NCBI RefSeq assembly: GCF_900105905.1
Contig: NZ_FNSV01000002.1
Location: 248,001 to 312,000 of the forward strand
Length of the DNA: 64,000 nucleotides
From: Rhodococcus koreensis
Lineage (GTDB): Bacteria; Actinomycetota; Actinomycetes; Mycobacteriales; Mycobacteriaceae
Direction of reading: 5' to 3'
Below the pieces are notes generated by a model. It was not told where the DNA came from and did not search any database. It saw only the letters and a list, made by a program, of their open reading frames with translations. A program made the translations under genes and the position numbers. Every line of letters begins with the position of its first letter. Position 1 is the first letter of the stretch. Of the stretch, positions 1 through 8,900 are shown one piece after another.

Positions 1-760
1 TGGGGTCGCGCTGCGTCTCGCCGAAGGCGGAGCCGACCTCGCCCTTTTCGACATCAACGAGGCCGACATCGAGCCGATCGCCGGGAAGTGTCGCGCCGCC
101 GGCGTGAACGTCACCACCGCGATGGTCGACCAGACCGACCCCGGCTCGATTCAGCAGGGCATCGACCGGGCGGTCGAGCAGCACGGCGGCGTGGACATCC
201 TGTCCGCCAACGCCGGGTATTGCGCCCTGTCGACTCTGCTGCAGCAGCCGCTCGACGAGTGGAACAAGCACCTCGCGATCAATCTCACCGGAACCATGCT
301 GCTGGCCCAGGGCGTCGCCCGGAACATGGTCGAGCGCAAGAGCGGTGGAGTGATCGTGATCGTCTCCTCCGGGGCTGCCGTCCAGCACGTCGATCAGGCA
401 TCCGCATACTCCGTGAGCAAGGCCGGAGTCAAGATGCTGACCGAATGTCTGGCCTCCGAGCTCGGGCCGCATCGCATCCGCGTGAACGGCATCATGCCGG
501 GCCTGATCGAGACCGGCATGGTCTCCCCGATCTTCGACCTGAGCCCCACGTCCAAGTCGCATCTGACCTCGCGGACCCCGGTCGGGCACTTCGGGACACC
601 GGACGACGTCGGCGCGCTGGTCGCCTTCCTCGCGTCGCCGGATGCCCGATACATCAACGGTCACTCGGTCATGATCGACGGCGGCGCGCTGCTCCACGAT
701 TTTCAGTGGTTCCACCAGGACTACACCGAATCGCACACCGAGAACTGGACGCTGATCTGA
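1..760 (+). CDS. SDR-family oxidoreductase, 5' end outside window
   Basis: The reading frame is open from base 2, so the start and the N-terminal TGxxxGIG cofactor loop lie before the window. Visible are the NAG motif (SANAGY), the catalytic Ser region (VIVSSGAA), the YxxxK active site (YSVSK, about base 407) and the usual C-terminal MIDGG. It should be an NAD(P)-dependent alcohol/ketone dehydrogenase of the classical SDR family; the substrate cannot be read from the sequence. A second SDR follows in the same direction after 223 bases and an acyl-CoA synthetase after that, which suggests a catabolic cluster (inference). Confidence 0.9.
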   Translation, partial: GVALRLAEGGADLALFDINEADIEPIAGKCRAAGVNVTTAMVDQTDPGSIQQGIDRAVEQHGGVDILSANAGYCALSTLLQQPLDEWNKHLAINLTGTMLLAQGVARNMVERKSGGVIVIVSSGAAVQHVDQASAYSVSKAGVKMLTECLASELGPHRIRVNGIMPGLIETGMVSPIFDLSPTSKSHLTSRTPVGHFGTPDDVGALVAFLASPDARYINGHSVMIDGGALLHDFQWFHQDYTESHTENWTLI

Positions 761-983
761 GAAGTCGACGCGTGGCCTGACGCGGGCACGGATACGCGCA
801 GGCCGCATCGCAAAAGGAGCACGCGCTGCCACGCGGGGTACGCCCGCTTCGCCGGCACCTTGGTGAACGAGCGGTCAGGAACAGTTGCGGCGCAGGGTTT
901 TCGCGACACCGCGTAATACAGACCCGTGTGCGTGATGCACGTATGGCAGATCTGCCGATTCGAAAGCCGAAGGAGCTGTGAGC

Positions 984-1769
984 ATGGGACGGATGCAGGA
1001 TATGGTGGCGATCGTCACCGGCGCGGCCAGCGGAATCGGTGCTGCCGCCGCGCAGCGCCTCGTCGAGGAGGGTGCGTCTGTCCTTCTGGTCGACCGGAGC
1101 GAAGAGAACCTCGAGCGCGTCGCTGCAGGTCTCGACGGGAACGTCGACATCGCGGCCGCCGACATCTCCGACCGCGGTCAGGTCGACGACTACACCAGGC
1201 GGGCCGTCGAGAGGTTCGGCGGGCTCGACGCGGTGCTCCTCAACGCCGGGATCTTCGGTGATATGGCGCCGGTGGACGCCTACGACGAGAAGCGTTTCGA
1301 CGAGGTCATCTCGGTCAACGTGAAGGGGACGTGGCATGGTCTGCGTGCGGCGGTACCGCATCTTCGCAACCGTGGTGGCGGCAGCATCGTCGTGACGTCG
1401 TCGACCCAGGGCCTCTCGGCCTACTTCCACTCGTCGCCGTACACGGCGAGCAAGCATGCCGTCGTCGGCATTGCGAAGAACGCGGCGATGGATCTGGCGC
1501 GGGACAACATCAGAGTCAACACCGTCCACCCCGGCATCATCGATACCCGGATGATGGGCGAGCTCCACGAGACTGCGAGCCCGCAGGACCCGGATGCGGC
1601 CATGACGGCGTTCGCCACGTCGATCCCGATGGGTCGGTACGGGCGACCGGCCGAGATCGCCGATCTGATGCTCTTTCTGGCGAGCAACGACTCGTCCTAC
1701 TGCACCGGTGGAACGTTCGTCGCCGACGGCGGCCTCACCGCGTTCCACGGCGGACCGATCCCGGACTGA
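984..1769 (+). CDS. SDR-family oxidoreductase
   Basis: A complete classical short-chain dehydrogenase of 261 residues. It has the dinucleotide loop TGAASGIG near the N-terminus, LLNAGIF (NAG motif), the catalytic Ser in VVTSSTQ, YTASK as the YxxxK catalytic pair and the C-terminal VADGG. ATG 984 is preferred over GTG 978 because AGGAG at 971-975 lies 8 bases before the ATG but only 2 before the GTG. The D in LLVDRS at the end of the second strand favours NAD(H) over NADP(H). The substrate is unknown; the neighbouring SDR and CoA ligase suggest oxidation of a hydroxylated carbon source. Confidence 0.92.
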   Translation: MGRMQDMVAIVTGAASGIGAAAAQRLVEEGASVLLVDRSEENLERVAAGLDGNVDIAAADISDRGQVDDYTRRAVERFGGLDAVLLNAGIFGDMAPVDAYDEKRFDEVISVNVKGTWHGLRAAVPHLRNRGGGSIVVTSSTQGLSAYFHSSPYTASKHAVVGIAKNAAMDLARDNIRVNTVHPGIIDTRMMGELHETASPQDPDAAMTAFATSIPMGRYGRPAEIADLMLFLASNDSSYCTGGTFVADGGLTAFHGGPIPD

Positions 1770-2080
1770 GGACCGACCGGCAGCGCGGTCGCCGGCCGCG
1801 GTTCGAACGGCAACCAACCCAGTACCGGATCGGCACTCTGGCATGGTCGTGTCGCCGGCCGGCGGCCGGTGCTGACCGATCCGCACTCTCTTCCCAAGTC
1901 AGACAGGTCTAGCGGTCCGCCGCATCGTGCTGCGGATCGATACCACCGAGGCGAGCATCGCCAGCGTCCACGACCCGGCGATCGACGGCAACGACAACTA
2001 CACGGGCGATCGGGTGACCGGGCGATCGTCGAGAAATACGGACGGCGGCGCCCGAGATCGGGCAGTTCACCGTCGACCAC

Positions 2081-2125
2081 CGGACGGTCCTGATCCGGAC
2101 GGTCCTGATCCGGACGGTCCTGATC
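2081..2125. repeat. three tandem copies of a 15-bp repeat
   Basis: CGGACGGTCCTGATC occurs three times perfectly head to tail at 2081-2095, 2096-2110 and 2111-2125. It sits in the 437-base gap before the acyl-CoA synthetase, 80-125 bases before its start. No gene is seen in this gap. It could be a set of regulator-binding iterons or a slipped-strand repeat. Confidence 0.9.
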
Positions 2126-2140
2126 CGGGCGCTCCTTCTT

Positions 2141-2168
2141 TGGGACGCGTCCTTTTGGCAGCGTCCCA
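2141..2168. promoter_or_regulatory. inverted repeat before acyl-CoA synthetase
   Basis: TGGGACGC (2141-2148) and GCGTCCCA (2161-2168) form 8-bp perfect arms around a 12-base spacer, ending 38 bases before the ATG at 2207. Together with the triple repeat just upstream it could be an operator or leader hairpin. No regulator gene is adjacent. Confidence 0.45.
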
Positions 2169-2206
2169 GGACTCACATCACCACCTCCTCAGGAAAGGAA
2201 ATTTCG

Positions 2207-3865
2207 ATGATCACCGAGACCACCGCGCGTGCGCATTCCGAGCAGGAGGCACGAGTGCGGGACCTGCTGGACCGCTACGACACCGCCGACGCGTGTGCCG
2301 CACTGTTGCTGTGCGACGGGCATCGGGCGGAGGCCGTCGCGTTCACGGTGGTCGAGGCGGACCTGAGTGCCACCGACCTGACCTTCGGTTACCTGCGTGA
2401 GCAGTCCACCCGGTTCGCCGCGGCCCTGGCCGACCTCGGCGTCGACCCGGGCGACCACGTCGCCACCCTGATGGGCAAGTCTGCGGACCTGGTCGTCGCG
2501 CTGCTCGGCATCTGGCGCCGCGGCGCCGTGCACGTGCCGCTGTTCACCGCGTTCGCGCCCCCGGCGATCTGGTTCCGGCTGCAGGCCAGCGGCGCGAAGG
2601 TGGTGGTCTCCGACGCCGACCAGGTCGCCAAGCTCGCGCCCGGCGAGGACATCCCCGCCGACGCACCCTGGCAGATCGTCGTCGCAGGTCACACCGAGGG
2701 TGGTGCCGCCGGCCGCGGACTGAGCTTCGCCGACCTGGTGGCCTCGCACGACGCGGACGATCCGCGCGGCGCCGCGGTCGCCGTCGGCGGGCACGGCGGA
2801 CTCGTGCAGCTGTTCACCTCCGGCACGACCGGCACCCCGAAGGGCGTGCCCGTGCCGGTGCGGGCGCTCGCGTCGTTCCACGCCTACCTGGACTTCGGCC
2901 TCGACGTGCGTGAGGACGACGTGTTCTGGAACGCCGCCGATCCCGGCTGGGCCTACGGGCTCTACTACGCCCTGCTCGCACCGCTGGCCGCCGGGGTGCG
3001 CAGCGTGCTGCTGCACGCCGGGTTCTCCGCCCCCCTCACCTGGCAGGTGATGGAGAAGTTCGGGGTCACCAACTTCGCGGCCGCGCCCACCGTCTACCGC
3101 AGCCTGCGGGCCGACCCGACGCCCGCGGCGGAGTCGATTTCGCTGCGCCGCGCGTCGTCCGCCGGTGAGCCGCTCACGCCCGACATCGTGGCGTGGTCCG
3201 AGCAGATCCTCGGCGTAGTGGTGCGCGACCACTACGGGCAGACCGAGCACGGCATGTTCGTCGTCAACGCGTGGGCTGACGGGCTGCGCGAGCAGGTGCG
3301 GCCCGGGTCGATGGGCAGGCCGCTGCCCGGCTGGTCCTGCGCCGTGCTCTCCGACGACTCCGGCGAGATCGCCGCCCCCGGCGTGCCCGGGCGTGTGGCG
3401 ATCGACACCCACACCAGCCCCCTGCTGTGGTTCACCGGGTACGTGGACGCGCCGGAGAAGACCGCGCAGCGGTTCACCGCGGACGGTCGCTGGTACCTCA
3501 CCGGCGACGCCGGGCAGGTCGACGAGGACGGATTCTTCTACTTCTCGGCCCGCGACGACGACGTGATCATCATGGCGGGCTACCGGATCGGCCCGTTCGA
3601 CGTCGAGAGCGTGCTGGTGATGCACGAGCACGTCGTCGAGGCGGCCGTCGTCGGGATGCCCGACGAGTTGCGCGGTGAGGTGCTCGAGGCGTTCGTGGTG
3701 CTCCGCGACGGTGTCGACGGCACCGACGAGCTCGCGGCGGAACTGCAGCAGCTGGTCAAGCGTAAGTTCGCGGCGCACGCCTACCCGCGGACCGTGCATT
3801 TCGTGCCCCGGCTGCCGAAGACACCCAGCGGCAAGATCCAGCGCTACATCCTGCGGCAGGGCTGA
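2207..3865 (+). CDS. AMP-forming acyl-CoA synthetase
   Basis: A 552-residue adenylate-forming enzyme (ANL superfamily) that would activate a carboxylic acid to its CoA thioester via an acyl-AMP. The P-loop-like motif A3 is FTSGTTGTPKG, A5 is DHYGQTE, A7/A8 are YLTGDAGQVDEDG and the hinge region with GYRIGPFDVE, and the catalytic A10 lysine is in KTPSGKIQR near the C-terminus. The overall architecture resembles medium-chain/aryl acyl-CoA ligases (AcsM type), but the substrate cannot be assigned. AGGAAAGG stands 8 bases before the ATG. The gene stands apart from the SDRs by a 437-base region with repeats. Confidence 0.92.
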   Translation: MITETTARAHSEQEARVRDLLDRYDTADACAALLLCDGHRAEAVAFTVVEADLSATDLTFGYLREQSTRFAAALADLGVDPGDHVATLMGKSADLVVALLGIWRRGAVHVPLFTAFAPPAIWFRLQASGAKVVVSDADQVAKLAPGEDIPADAPWQIVVAGHTEGGAAGRGLSFADLVASHDADDPRGAAVAVGGHGGLVQLFTSGTTGTPKGVPVPVRALASFHAYLDFGLDVREDDVFWNAADPGWAYGLYYALLAPLAAGVRSVLLHAGFSAPLTWQVMEKFGVTNFAAAPTVYRSLRADPTPAAESISLRRASSAGEPLTPDIVAWSEQILGVVVRDHYGQTEHGMFVVNAWADGLREQVRPGSMGRPLPGWSCAVLSDDSGEIAAPGVPGRVAIDTHTSPLLWFTGYVDAPEKTAQRFTADGRWYLTGDAGQVDEDGFFYFSARDDDVIIMAGYRIGPFDVESVLVMHEHVVEAAVVGMPDELRGEVLEAFVVLRDGVDGTDELAAELQQLVKRKFAAHAYPRTVHFVPRLPKTPSGKIQRYILRQG

Positions 3866-3943
3866 GCCGCCTCGGCGGCGGGGCGGTCCGTCGTGGTGCG
3901 CCCCGACTCTGACGGAGGGTCTCATCACACGGAAGGTGAGATT

Positions 3944-4155
3944 CATGGGAGCGTCGAGGAAGTATCCAGAGGAGCTGAAGGAGCGGGCGACGCGGGTTGG
4001 CGGTCGAGGCCCGCGACCCGAGCGCATGGGCTGGAGCGATCGCGCGGATCGCGGACCAGCTCGGTGTGCATCGAGAGGTGCTGCGGACCTGGGTTCGGCA
4101 GGCCCAGATCGATGACGGCAACCGACGGGCACCATGACCGACGATGCTGACGTGA
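3944..4155 (+). pseudogene. decayed IS3-family orfA fragment
   Basis: Starts like an IS3 OrfA (MGASRKYPEELKERATR), then an extra G in CGGGTTGG near 3997 moves the frame. The remainder reads LAVEARDPSAWAGAIARIAD and LGVHREVLRTWVRQAQIDDG in another frame, and a second shift near 4130 restores a TDDAD tail. OrfB is absent. It is a different IS3 subtype from the intact copies in this window. The relic sits at the convergent end of the acyl-CoA synthetase and the AbiE operon and marks an old insertion. Confidence 0.8.
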
Positions 4156-4208
4156 GCTGTGGGTATGCGAGCGCGAAAACCCCACCGGGGAAATGGGTTC
4201 GGGATGTG

Positions 4209-4967
4209 TCAGGGGTGGGGTGTGAGGTGGTCCCATGCGGTGCGGACGGTGTGGAGGGCGTCGGGTGCGGTGATGGTCAATCGGGTTTGGCCGGCGAGTT
4301 GCGATTGCCATTCGTTGTCGCTGGGCGGGCGGGTGAAGACGTAGTTGCCGGGGTTCTTCCCGGTCGGCCCGTGTTTGCGGAACAGTGCCGCGGTGTCGGG
4401 GTTGATGGCGCCGATGTTGGTCAGTGCCCAGAGGTCCCAGAGGTCGCGGGCGGCGGCGCGGTCGCACCAGGTGGCGGTTTTGGAGGCGGCGAACGCGGGC
4501 AGGGTGGGCACGAGCAGCCGGGCGGGTGGGGCGTCGCTGTAGCGCTGGATGAGGGTGCGGGGTTCGGTGGGCCAGAGGGTGCGGTCGGTGGAGGAGAGGA
4601 GTTGGATTTTCACCGAGAGGCCACGGGCGGTGTGGAGGGTGGCAGCGTCGACGCTCGTGCCGGCGCTGAGCGGGGGCGCCCATTCGAGGCGACCGTATGC
4701 GCGTTGCACCGCTCTCGGGAGCGCCTTGTCGAGGTCGGCGGCCAGGGTACTGCGTCGTGGGTCGAGGGCGATGAGGTCGATGTCCTCACTCAATCTTCCA
4801 TTGGGGAGGTGGGTGCGGGCGAGGGCGGTGCCGCCGACGAAGTGGAGCCGGTCGGCGAAATGCTCACTGAGGTAGGCGAGGAGCAGGGAGATGAGGTGGT
4901 CCCGTTCGACCTGTTCGGGGGCGACGCCGAACTGGTCGGCGACACTGTCGCGTTCGTCGAGGTTCAC
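4209..4967 (-). CDS. AbiEii-like nucleotidyltransferase toxin
   Basis: A 252-residue protein of the AbiEii/MNT-like nucleotidyltransferase family, the toxin of type IV toxin-antitoxin systems. The core motif is FVGGTALART followed by LSEDIDLIAL, giving the GG...DxD pattern of the nucleotidyltransferase fold. A C-terminal helical region carries AARDLWDLWAL, typical of the family. The start is GTG 4967, whose GTGA overlaps the stop of the upstream antitoxin gene, indicating translational coupling. A longer open frame continues upstream but only runs through the antitoxin gene in the wrong frame. Family members block growth and abort phage infection; that role is inferred here. Confidence 0.88.
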   Translation of the reverse strand: MNLDERDSVADQFGVAPEQVERDHLISLLLAYLSEHFADRLHFVGGTALARTHLPNGRLSEDIDLIALDPRRSTLAADLDKALPRAVQRAYGRLEWAPPLSAGTSVDAATLHTARGLSVKIQLLSSTDRTLWPTEPRTLIQRYSDAPPARLLVPTLPAFAASKTATWCDRAAARDLWDLWALTNIGAINPDTAALFRKHGPTGKNPGNYVFTRPPSDNEWQSQLAGQTRLTITAPDALHTVRTAWDHLTPHP

Positions 4968-5611
4968 GAGGCTGCCTGCACCCACGTTTCGGCGCGGGAG
5001 AGGGCGGCGGTCAGTTTCTGCTCGGCGGCGAGGGTGGTGAGGTGTTCGCGGTCGCTGCGCCGGTAGAGCGAGGTGATGGCGGTGGGGATTTCGTTTTCGG
5101 CGTCGCCGAGGGCCGGCCAGCGTGCCAGGTCGAGGACGGTCTGTTCCGGGGTGGTCACCAGCGCGGGCCCGAGGGGGGTGTCCAGGCGTTCGGCGTCGAG
5201 TTCGGGGGTGTCGCGGCGGAGGAAGCGGATGGTGGCGGTCCGGTCGGTGAGGGTGATGGTCCGGTGCCGGCGGGGGACGGCGACGACCGAGGTGGCCAAC
5301 GCCCGGGGGATCGCATGGTGGAGGCGGGCGGCGCTGATGCCCATCACGATCGCGTGATCGGGCCCGTAGATCGCGGTGGCGATTCCGGCGGCGGTGGCTT
5401 CGAGGTTCGGGATCCAGGGGCGCCCGGCTTGTTCCGGGGGGACCACGATGTAGTAGCCGGGGGCGGCGCGGTGCAGGACGCCGCGTGTGACGAGGCGGGC
5501 GAGTTCGGGGCGGGGGTGGGCGTAGACGTCGGTGGCGTCTTGGGGGCGGAAGGTGCGCAGGGGCCGTCGGGCCAGCGCTGTGGGTACGGCGGTGCTGTGT
5601 GTCAGAGCCAT
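4964..5611 (-). CDS. AbiEi-like antitoxin/transcriptional regulator
   Basis: A 215-residue protein matching the AbiEi pattern: an N-terminal winged-helix segment (RLVTRGVLHRAAPGYY) and a C-terminal domain with the conserved ...TPEQTVLDLARWP... region. In known AbiE systems this protein represses the operon by binding inverted repeats and antagonises the toxin without direct contact. Here a 37-base palindrome lies 18 bases before its ATG, and its stop overlaps the toxin start by 4 bases, which fits that arrangement closely. Confidence 0.85.
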   Translation of the reverse strand: MALTHSTAVPTALARRPLRTFRPQDATDVYAHPRPELARLVTRGVLHRAAPGYYIVVPPEQAGRPWIPNLEATAAGIATAIYGPDHAIVMGISAARLHHAIPRALATSVVAVPRRHRTITLTDRTATIRFLRRDTPELDAERLDTPLGPALVTTPEQTVLDLARWPALGDAENEIPTAITSLYRRSDREHLTTLAAEQKLTAALSRAETWVQAAS

Positions 5612-5629
5612 GTTGATACCACCCTTTCA

Positions 5630-5666
5630 TGCGCGTTTCGTAGGGTTAAAGCCTACGAAACGCGCA
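5630..5666. promoter_or_regulatory. large palindrome before the AbiE operon
   Basis: TGCGCGTTTCGTAGG (5630-5644) and its exact reverse complement (5652-5666) flank a 7-base spacer GTTAAAG: 15-bp perfect arms. It ends 18 bases upstream of the antitoxin ATG at 5611 (minus strand). This is the expected position and form of the AbiEi autorepression operator. No gene is seen in the 190 bases between it and the next gene. Confidence 0.8.
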
Positions 5667-5856
5667 CGGCGAAAGCAAACGGGTCAGGGTCGGCGGCGGG
5701 TGCAGGCCCTTGCGGTAGCCCTCACGCCGGTACTCGCTGACGGGGAGAGTGCACTCCGCCGAGGAATGTTCGCGCCTTGCCGACGAGCCCGTCGGTGATT
5801 GATCCGTTGGCCGGCTCGCGAGGGTCGGGTTCGGGTCGGTTGTGACTCGCATCGGT

Positions 5857-7776
5857 TCAGGAGTGGGGTTCGAGCTTCTCGATTGCGGTACGTACCTGGG
5901 CCGAAATGTGTTCGCGCAACATGTCGGTGAGTTGTACCGCTGCCGCGCTATCGACGGTGTCGCTGAGTCGGACCACCACTGCCTGCGCCACTAGCGTGCC
6001 GGGATCGTCGAGGACGCGTGTCAGCAACTCGAATGCAGGCTCTGCGGCAATGTCGTCTGTGATCCACCGGGCGAGACTATTGGCCACCATCGCTCTGACC
6101 CAGGGTGCGGTGTCTTGGGCCATGGCAGCCAGGGTCATGAGATCGTGTGGGTTGTTTCTGTTCGCGACTACGTGAACTGCTGCGGCACGCTGGTGTTCGT
6201 CGCCGTTGAGCAGTTCCCACAGTTCTGGGTCGGTCACTTCGGTGGGCTTGATGGCGGCGAGGGCAGTGGCCGCGTCACCTCGTATATCGGGGGAGCCGAA
6301 GAACGGGTGGCGTTTCGGCGGAGAAGTCAGGCGCGCGCGAAGTATGGGAACGAGGTCGTCGGCGATCCGGTCGGGTACGCGCTCACCGAACTGCCGCAAT
6401 GTGGTCAGCGATGCCCGGAGGTGGTCGGTGAAAGCGGCCGGGGTGGCCAGCAGGGACAGGATGGAAGCCCAATCTGCATGTTCGGGGTGAGCGATGTTGA
6501 CGATGATCAGTGTGGCCGCGAAGTCGCGCGCCCATACAGTTCCTTGACCGCGCTTGAGTTCCGCGACCTGGTCTGTGATTTTTGCAGCCAGTACATCGAC
6601 TAGACCCCGGGCGGTGTCGGGGTCGAGATCGTCGATGTCGCCAAACGACTCGAGAGCCGGGAGGTCTCCGGCGGCGATCCTGACCCGCAGTTGCTCCCGG
6701 AACGCGGGATCGTTGGCGGCCAGAACGTTGGTGATCTCTTCGGTGAGTTCGAAATTGTCCGCGGCACCTCGGGCCGCGAGAGCACGGAGGTCGTCGGCGG
6801 TCCACGCATCGTCTGGGATCTGCCGGAAGACCTGGGCGTAGTCATGTGCGTGAGCCTGGTCCTCCTGAGCCGGTAGTGATACCAGGTACTCGATTACATC
6901 TCGAACTGCTGAAGCGGAGATGACTCGTGTGAGCGGGGCGAGTGTCGCGAGCACTGTGGTGGCGAGGTGGAAGTCTGGGGAGAGTCGATCGACGAGGACA
7001 TCCGGACAACGGAGGACATCGAGTAGCCACTGGGTGTGCCGGTCTGCGTCCTCGCTGGTGATGACGTCGGAGGCATAGCGCAGCATCTCCAGATCAGCAC
7101 GCAACGACGTTCGAGTAGACAGCTCGAGATCGATCACGTGGGCGGCGTCACGCGCAGCGGGAGCCGATACCACCCGCCGGAGGTGCTGCGCAGCGAGCTT
7201 GACCGACGGCGAGTCACCGACTCGACGCAGGACGGTCAACGCTCCGGCCATCGCCTCAGTATCGGTCGTCGTGGTGGTGAGCACTCGTCGAGCCAGGAGG
7301 CCAAACGCGTGGCGCCACCCGCTGTGGTCTCCGGCCAACCCGGCGATCAGGGACGCGGCCCGCAGGTGAAGCCACGTCTGATCGCTTGCACCCCACCACG
7401 TACTCGAATCCTGGTACCAGTGCTTGAAATTCGACTCGAACTGGTGCTGCAACCCCCAGGAGATCTCCTGCGTTCGCCACCATGCGGCAAGGGTGTCGCG
7501 GCCGGTGATCGCTTCGGGGACCTTCTGCGCTTCCCAGCTGCTGGTGGTGAAGATCAGATCGGTGCTGGCACCCATGATCGTCATAGCGGTCGGATCGTGG
7601 GGTGCGACGTTGCGGAGCACCTGCACTTCGATCGCCAGGTCCCGCGCTTGCTCGAGGTCACCGAGTTCGGCCAAGCAGCGCGCCCTGTGCAACGACAGCC
7701 AGGCGTGATCGACCGGGCAACAGTCGTCGGTGTCCAGAACCGGCGCGGACAGCAAGACCGCGCGCCGGATCGCCAT
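5857..7776 (-). CDS. large HEAT-repeat-like protein, 5' end uncertain
   Basis: A 639-residue mostly helical protein. The first 60 residues are TPR-like (HRARCLAELGDLEQARDLA); the last 150 contain HEAT/Armadillo-like units such as WVRAMVANSLARWI. No catalytic motif is seen. The start is doubtful: GGAGG runs directly into the ATG at 7776, and a better-looking N-terminal segment (AFEKTSAAALACAMMVEDG, from about 7825) lies in another frame directly upstream, so a frameshift near 7760 may have removed the true 5' end. It lies between the AbiE operon and a hydrolase remnant on the same strand; no function can be assigned. Confidence 0.65.
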   Translation of the reverse strand: MAIRRAVLLSAPVLDTDDCCPVDHAWLSLHRARCLAELGDLEQARDLAIEVQVLRNVAPHDPTAMTIMGASTDLIFTTSSWEAQKVPEAITGRDTLAAWWRTQEISWGLQHQFESNFKHWYQDSSTWWGASDQTWLHLRAASLIAGLAGDHSGWRHAFGLLARRVLTTTTTDTEAMAGALTVLRRVGDSPSVKLAAQHLRRVVSAPAARDAAHVIDLELSTRTSLRADLEMLRYASDVITSEDADRHTQWLLDVLRCPDVLVDRLSPDFHLATTVLATLAPLTRVISASAVRDVIEYLVSLPAQEDQAHAHDYAQVFRQIPDDAWTADDLRALAARGAADNFELTEEITNVLAANDPAFREQLRVRIAAGDLPALESFGDIDDLDPDTARGLVDVLAAKITDQVAELKRGQGTVWARDFAATLIIVNIAHPEHADWASILSLLATPAAFTDHLRASLTTLRQFGERVPDRIADDLVPILRARLTSPPKRHPFFGSPDIRGDAATALAAIKPTEVTDPELWELLNGDEHQRAAAVHVVANRNNPHDLMTLAAMAQDTAPWVRAMVANSLARWITDDIAAEPAFELLTRVLDDPGTLVAQAVVVRLSDTVDSAAAVQLTDMLREHISAQVRTAIEKLEPHS

Positions 7777-7948
7777 CCTCCACCATCATCGCGCAGGCGA
7801 GAGCCGCGGCGGAGGTCTTCTCGAATGCTTCCACCGTGGCATCGCACCTTTCACGCCGTCGCAATGCACTTCAGGCGGCGGTTGTGGGTGCGGCGGACGC
7901 CGGCAGTGGTAGATGCGCGCATGCGGGTAGCAGCGGATGGCATCGGGC

Positions 7949-8230
7949 TCAAAGGTGATCACGTGGGATGTCGTGTTCCCATGATCGTTCGAAGATCTTG
8001 GAATTGTCTTCGAATGCCTCAATGGTGGTGGTCAGGTGGAAGTGGGTGGCATCAGCGGTCACGGTTTCGCGGGCAAGCACCTTTGTCGTCCAGTGATCGC
8101 GGGTGAATTCGAATCCTTTCGTACTCTCGACTGCGGCGGCGAGTGGGTCATCGTCCTCGATTCGATAGACCGTTGTGCCCGTCGCGTTGAACGTCAGGCC
8201 GTTAGCGCGGATTCTCGCGCAGGAAGTTCG
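7949..8230 (-). pseudogene. 3' fragment of a CocE/NonD-type hydrolase
   Basis: About 90 residues remain, ending in WEHDIPRDHL before a stop at 7949. The pattern DDDPLAA...W...A..HF...EAFED resembles the C-terminal domain of peptidase S15/CocE-NonD hydrolases. No catalytic triad is present because the 5' part is missing; the break coincides with the edge of the neighbouring transposon, and the rest of the gene is not found on its other side. Family assignment is from memory of the C-terminal pattern and is moderate. Confidence 0.5.
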
Positions 8231-8238
8231 ACCCCAGT

Positions 8239-8847
8239 TCAGGTGAACTCGTAGTGCAGGGTTCGTCCGTCCCACCAGGGGACCTCGGTGTCGGGGAGGT
8301 TGGCTTGGCGGAGGACGGGTGAGTAGGTGCGCCGGTCGAGTCGGACGGTGATCTCGTTGCCGCGGTTGAGGATCTGTCCGCCGGTGGAGAGGAACCGTCG
8401 TTGCAGGGTGTCGGGTGTGGCGGTGGCGTAGCCGGGTAGCCGACGTCGCAGTGCGTTGCAGACGGTGTGGGCGAGCACGGTGAGGACGACGTCGTGGTCG
8501 ACGTTGAGGGGGACGGCGCCTGCCAGGGCGTCGAGGCCGAAGGAGCGGATGGCTTCGGCGAGGCGTTGTTCGATGTTCATCCGGCGGGCGTAGGCCTCGA
8601 TGATGTTCTTGATGGGGGTGTCGATGTCGTTGGTGATCAGGATGGTGGGTTCGTCGTGGCCGAGGCCGGCGATGGCAAGTTGACGGACGGTGCCGGGGTA
8701 GGCCGAGAGTGTCGCTGCGGGGTTCTCGTGGACCTTGACTTTGCGGGTCTTGCCGCCGGCCCGGGCCACGGTCAGTGCGGTCCATGCGCTGGGCGGCAGT
8801 GCGTGCAGGTGTGCGGTGAGTGTGGGGTTGCGGGCGCGCAGGGTGAT
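8239..8847 (-). pseudogene. C-terminal part of a transposase split by IS3 copy 1
   Basis: This is the 3' part of the transposase whose 5' part is at 10195-11337. The segment begins at the GAT target duplication (8845-8847) and ends at TGA 8241-8239. Removing the 1347-bp insertion and one GAT restores an open frame through the junction, ...DRGIGFI/TLRARNP.... The C-terminal piece carries RRMNIEQRLAEAIRSF, a typical DDE transposase tail with the last acidic residue region. Confidence 0.85.
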
Positions 8848-8900
8848 TGAACCGTCCTGGACGAGGTGGAGACTCCTGATCGAACAAGGAGAATGCTGGT

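Noticed and set aside
3866..3879. GCCGCC/GGCGGC hairpin after the acyl-CoA synthetase
   Set aside because: The loop would be only 2 bases and such GC palindromes are common by chance here.
2189..4135. A 648-codon minus-strand open frame opposite the acyl-CoA synthetase
   Set aside because: Low-complexity, His/Gly/Val-rich antisense shadow of a well-supported gene; no start signal or family.
4209..5630. A 473-codon minus-strand open frame covering the whole AbiE locus
   Set aside because: Its first half is Arg/Pro/His-rich shadow of the antitoxin gene; only the part from GTG 4967 has the toxin motifs.
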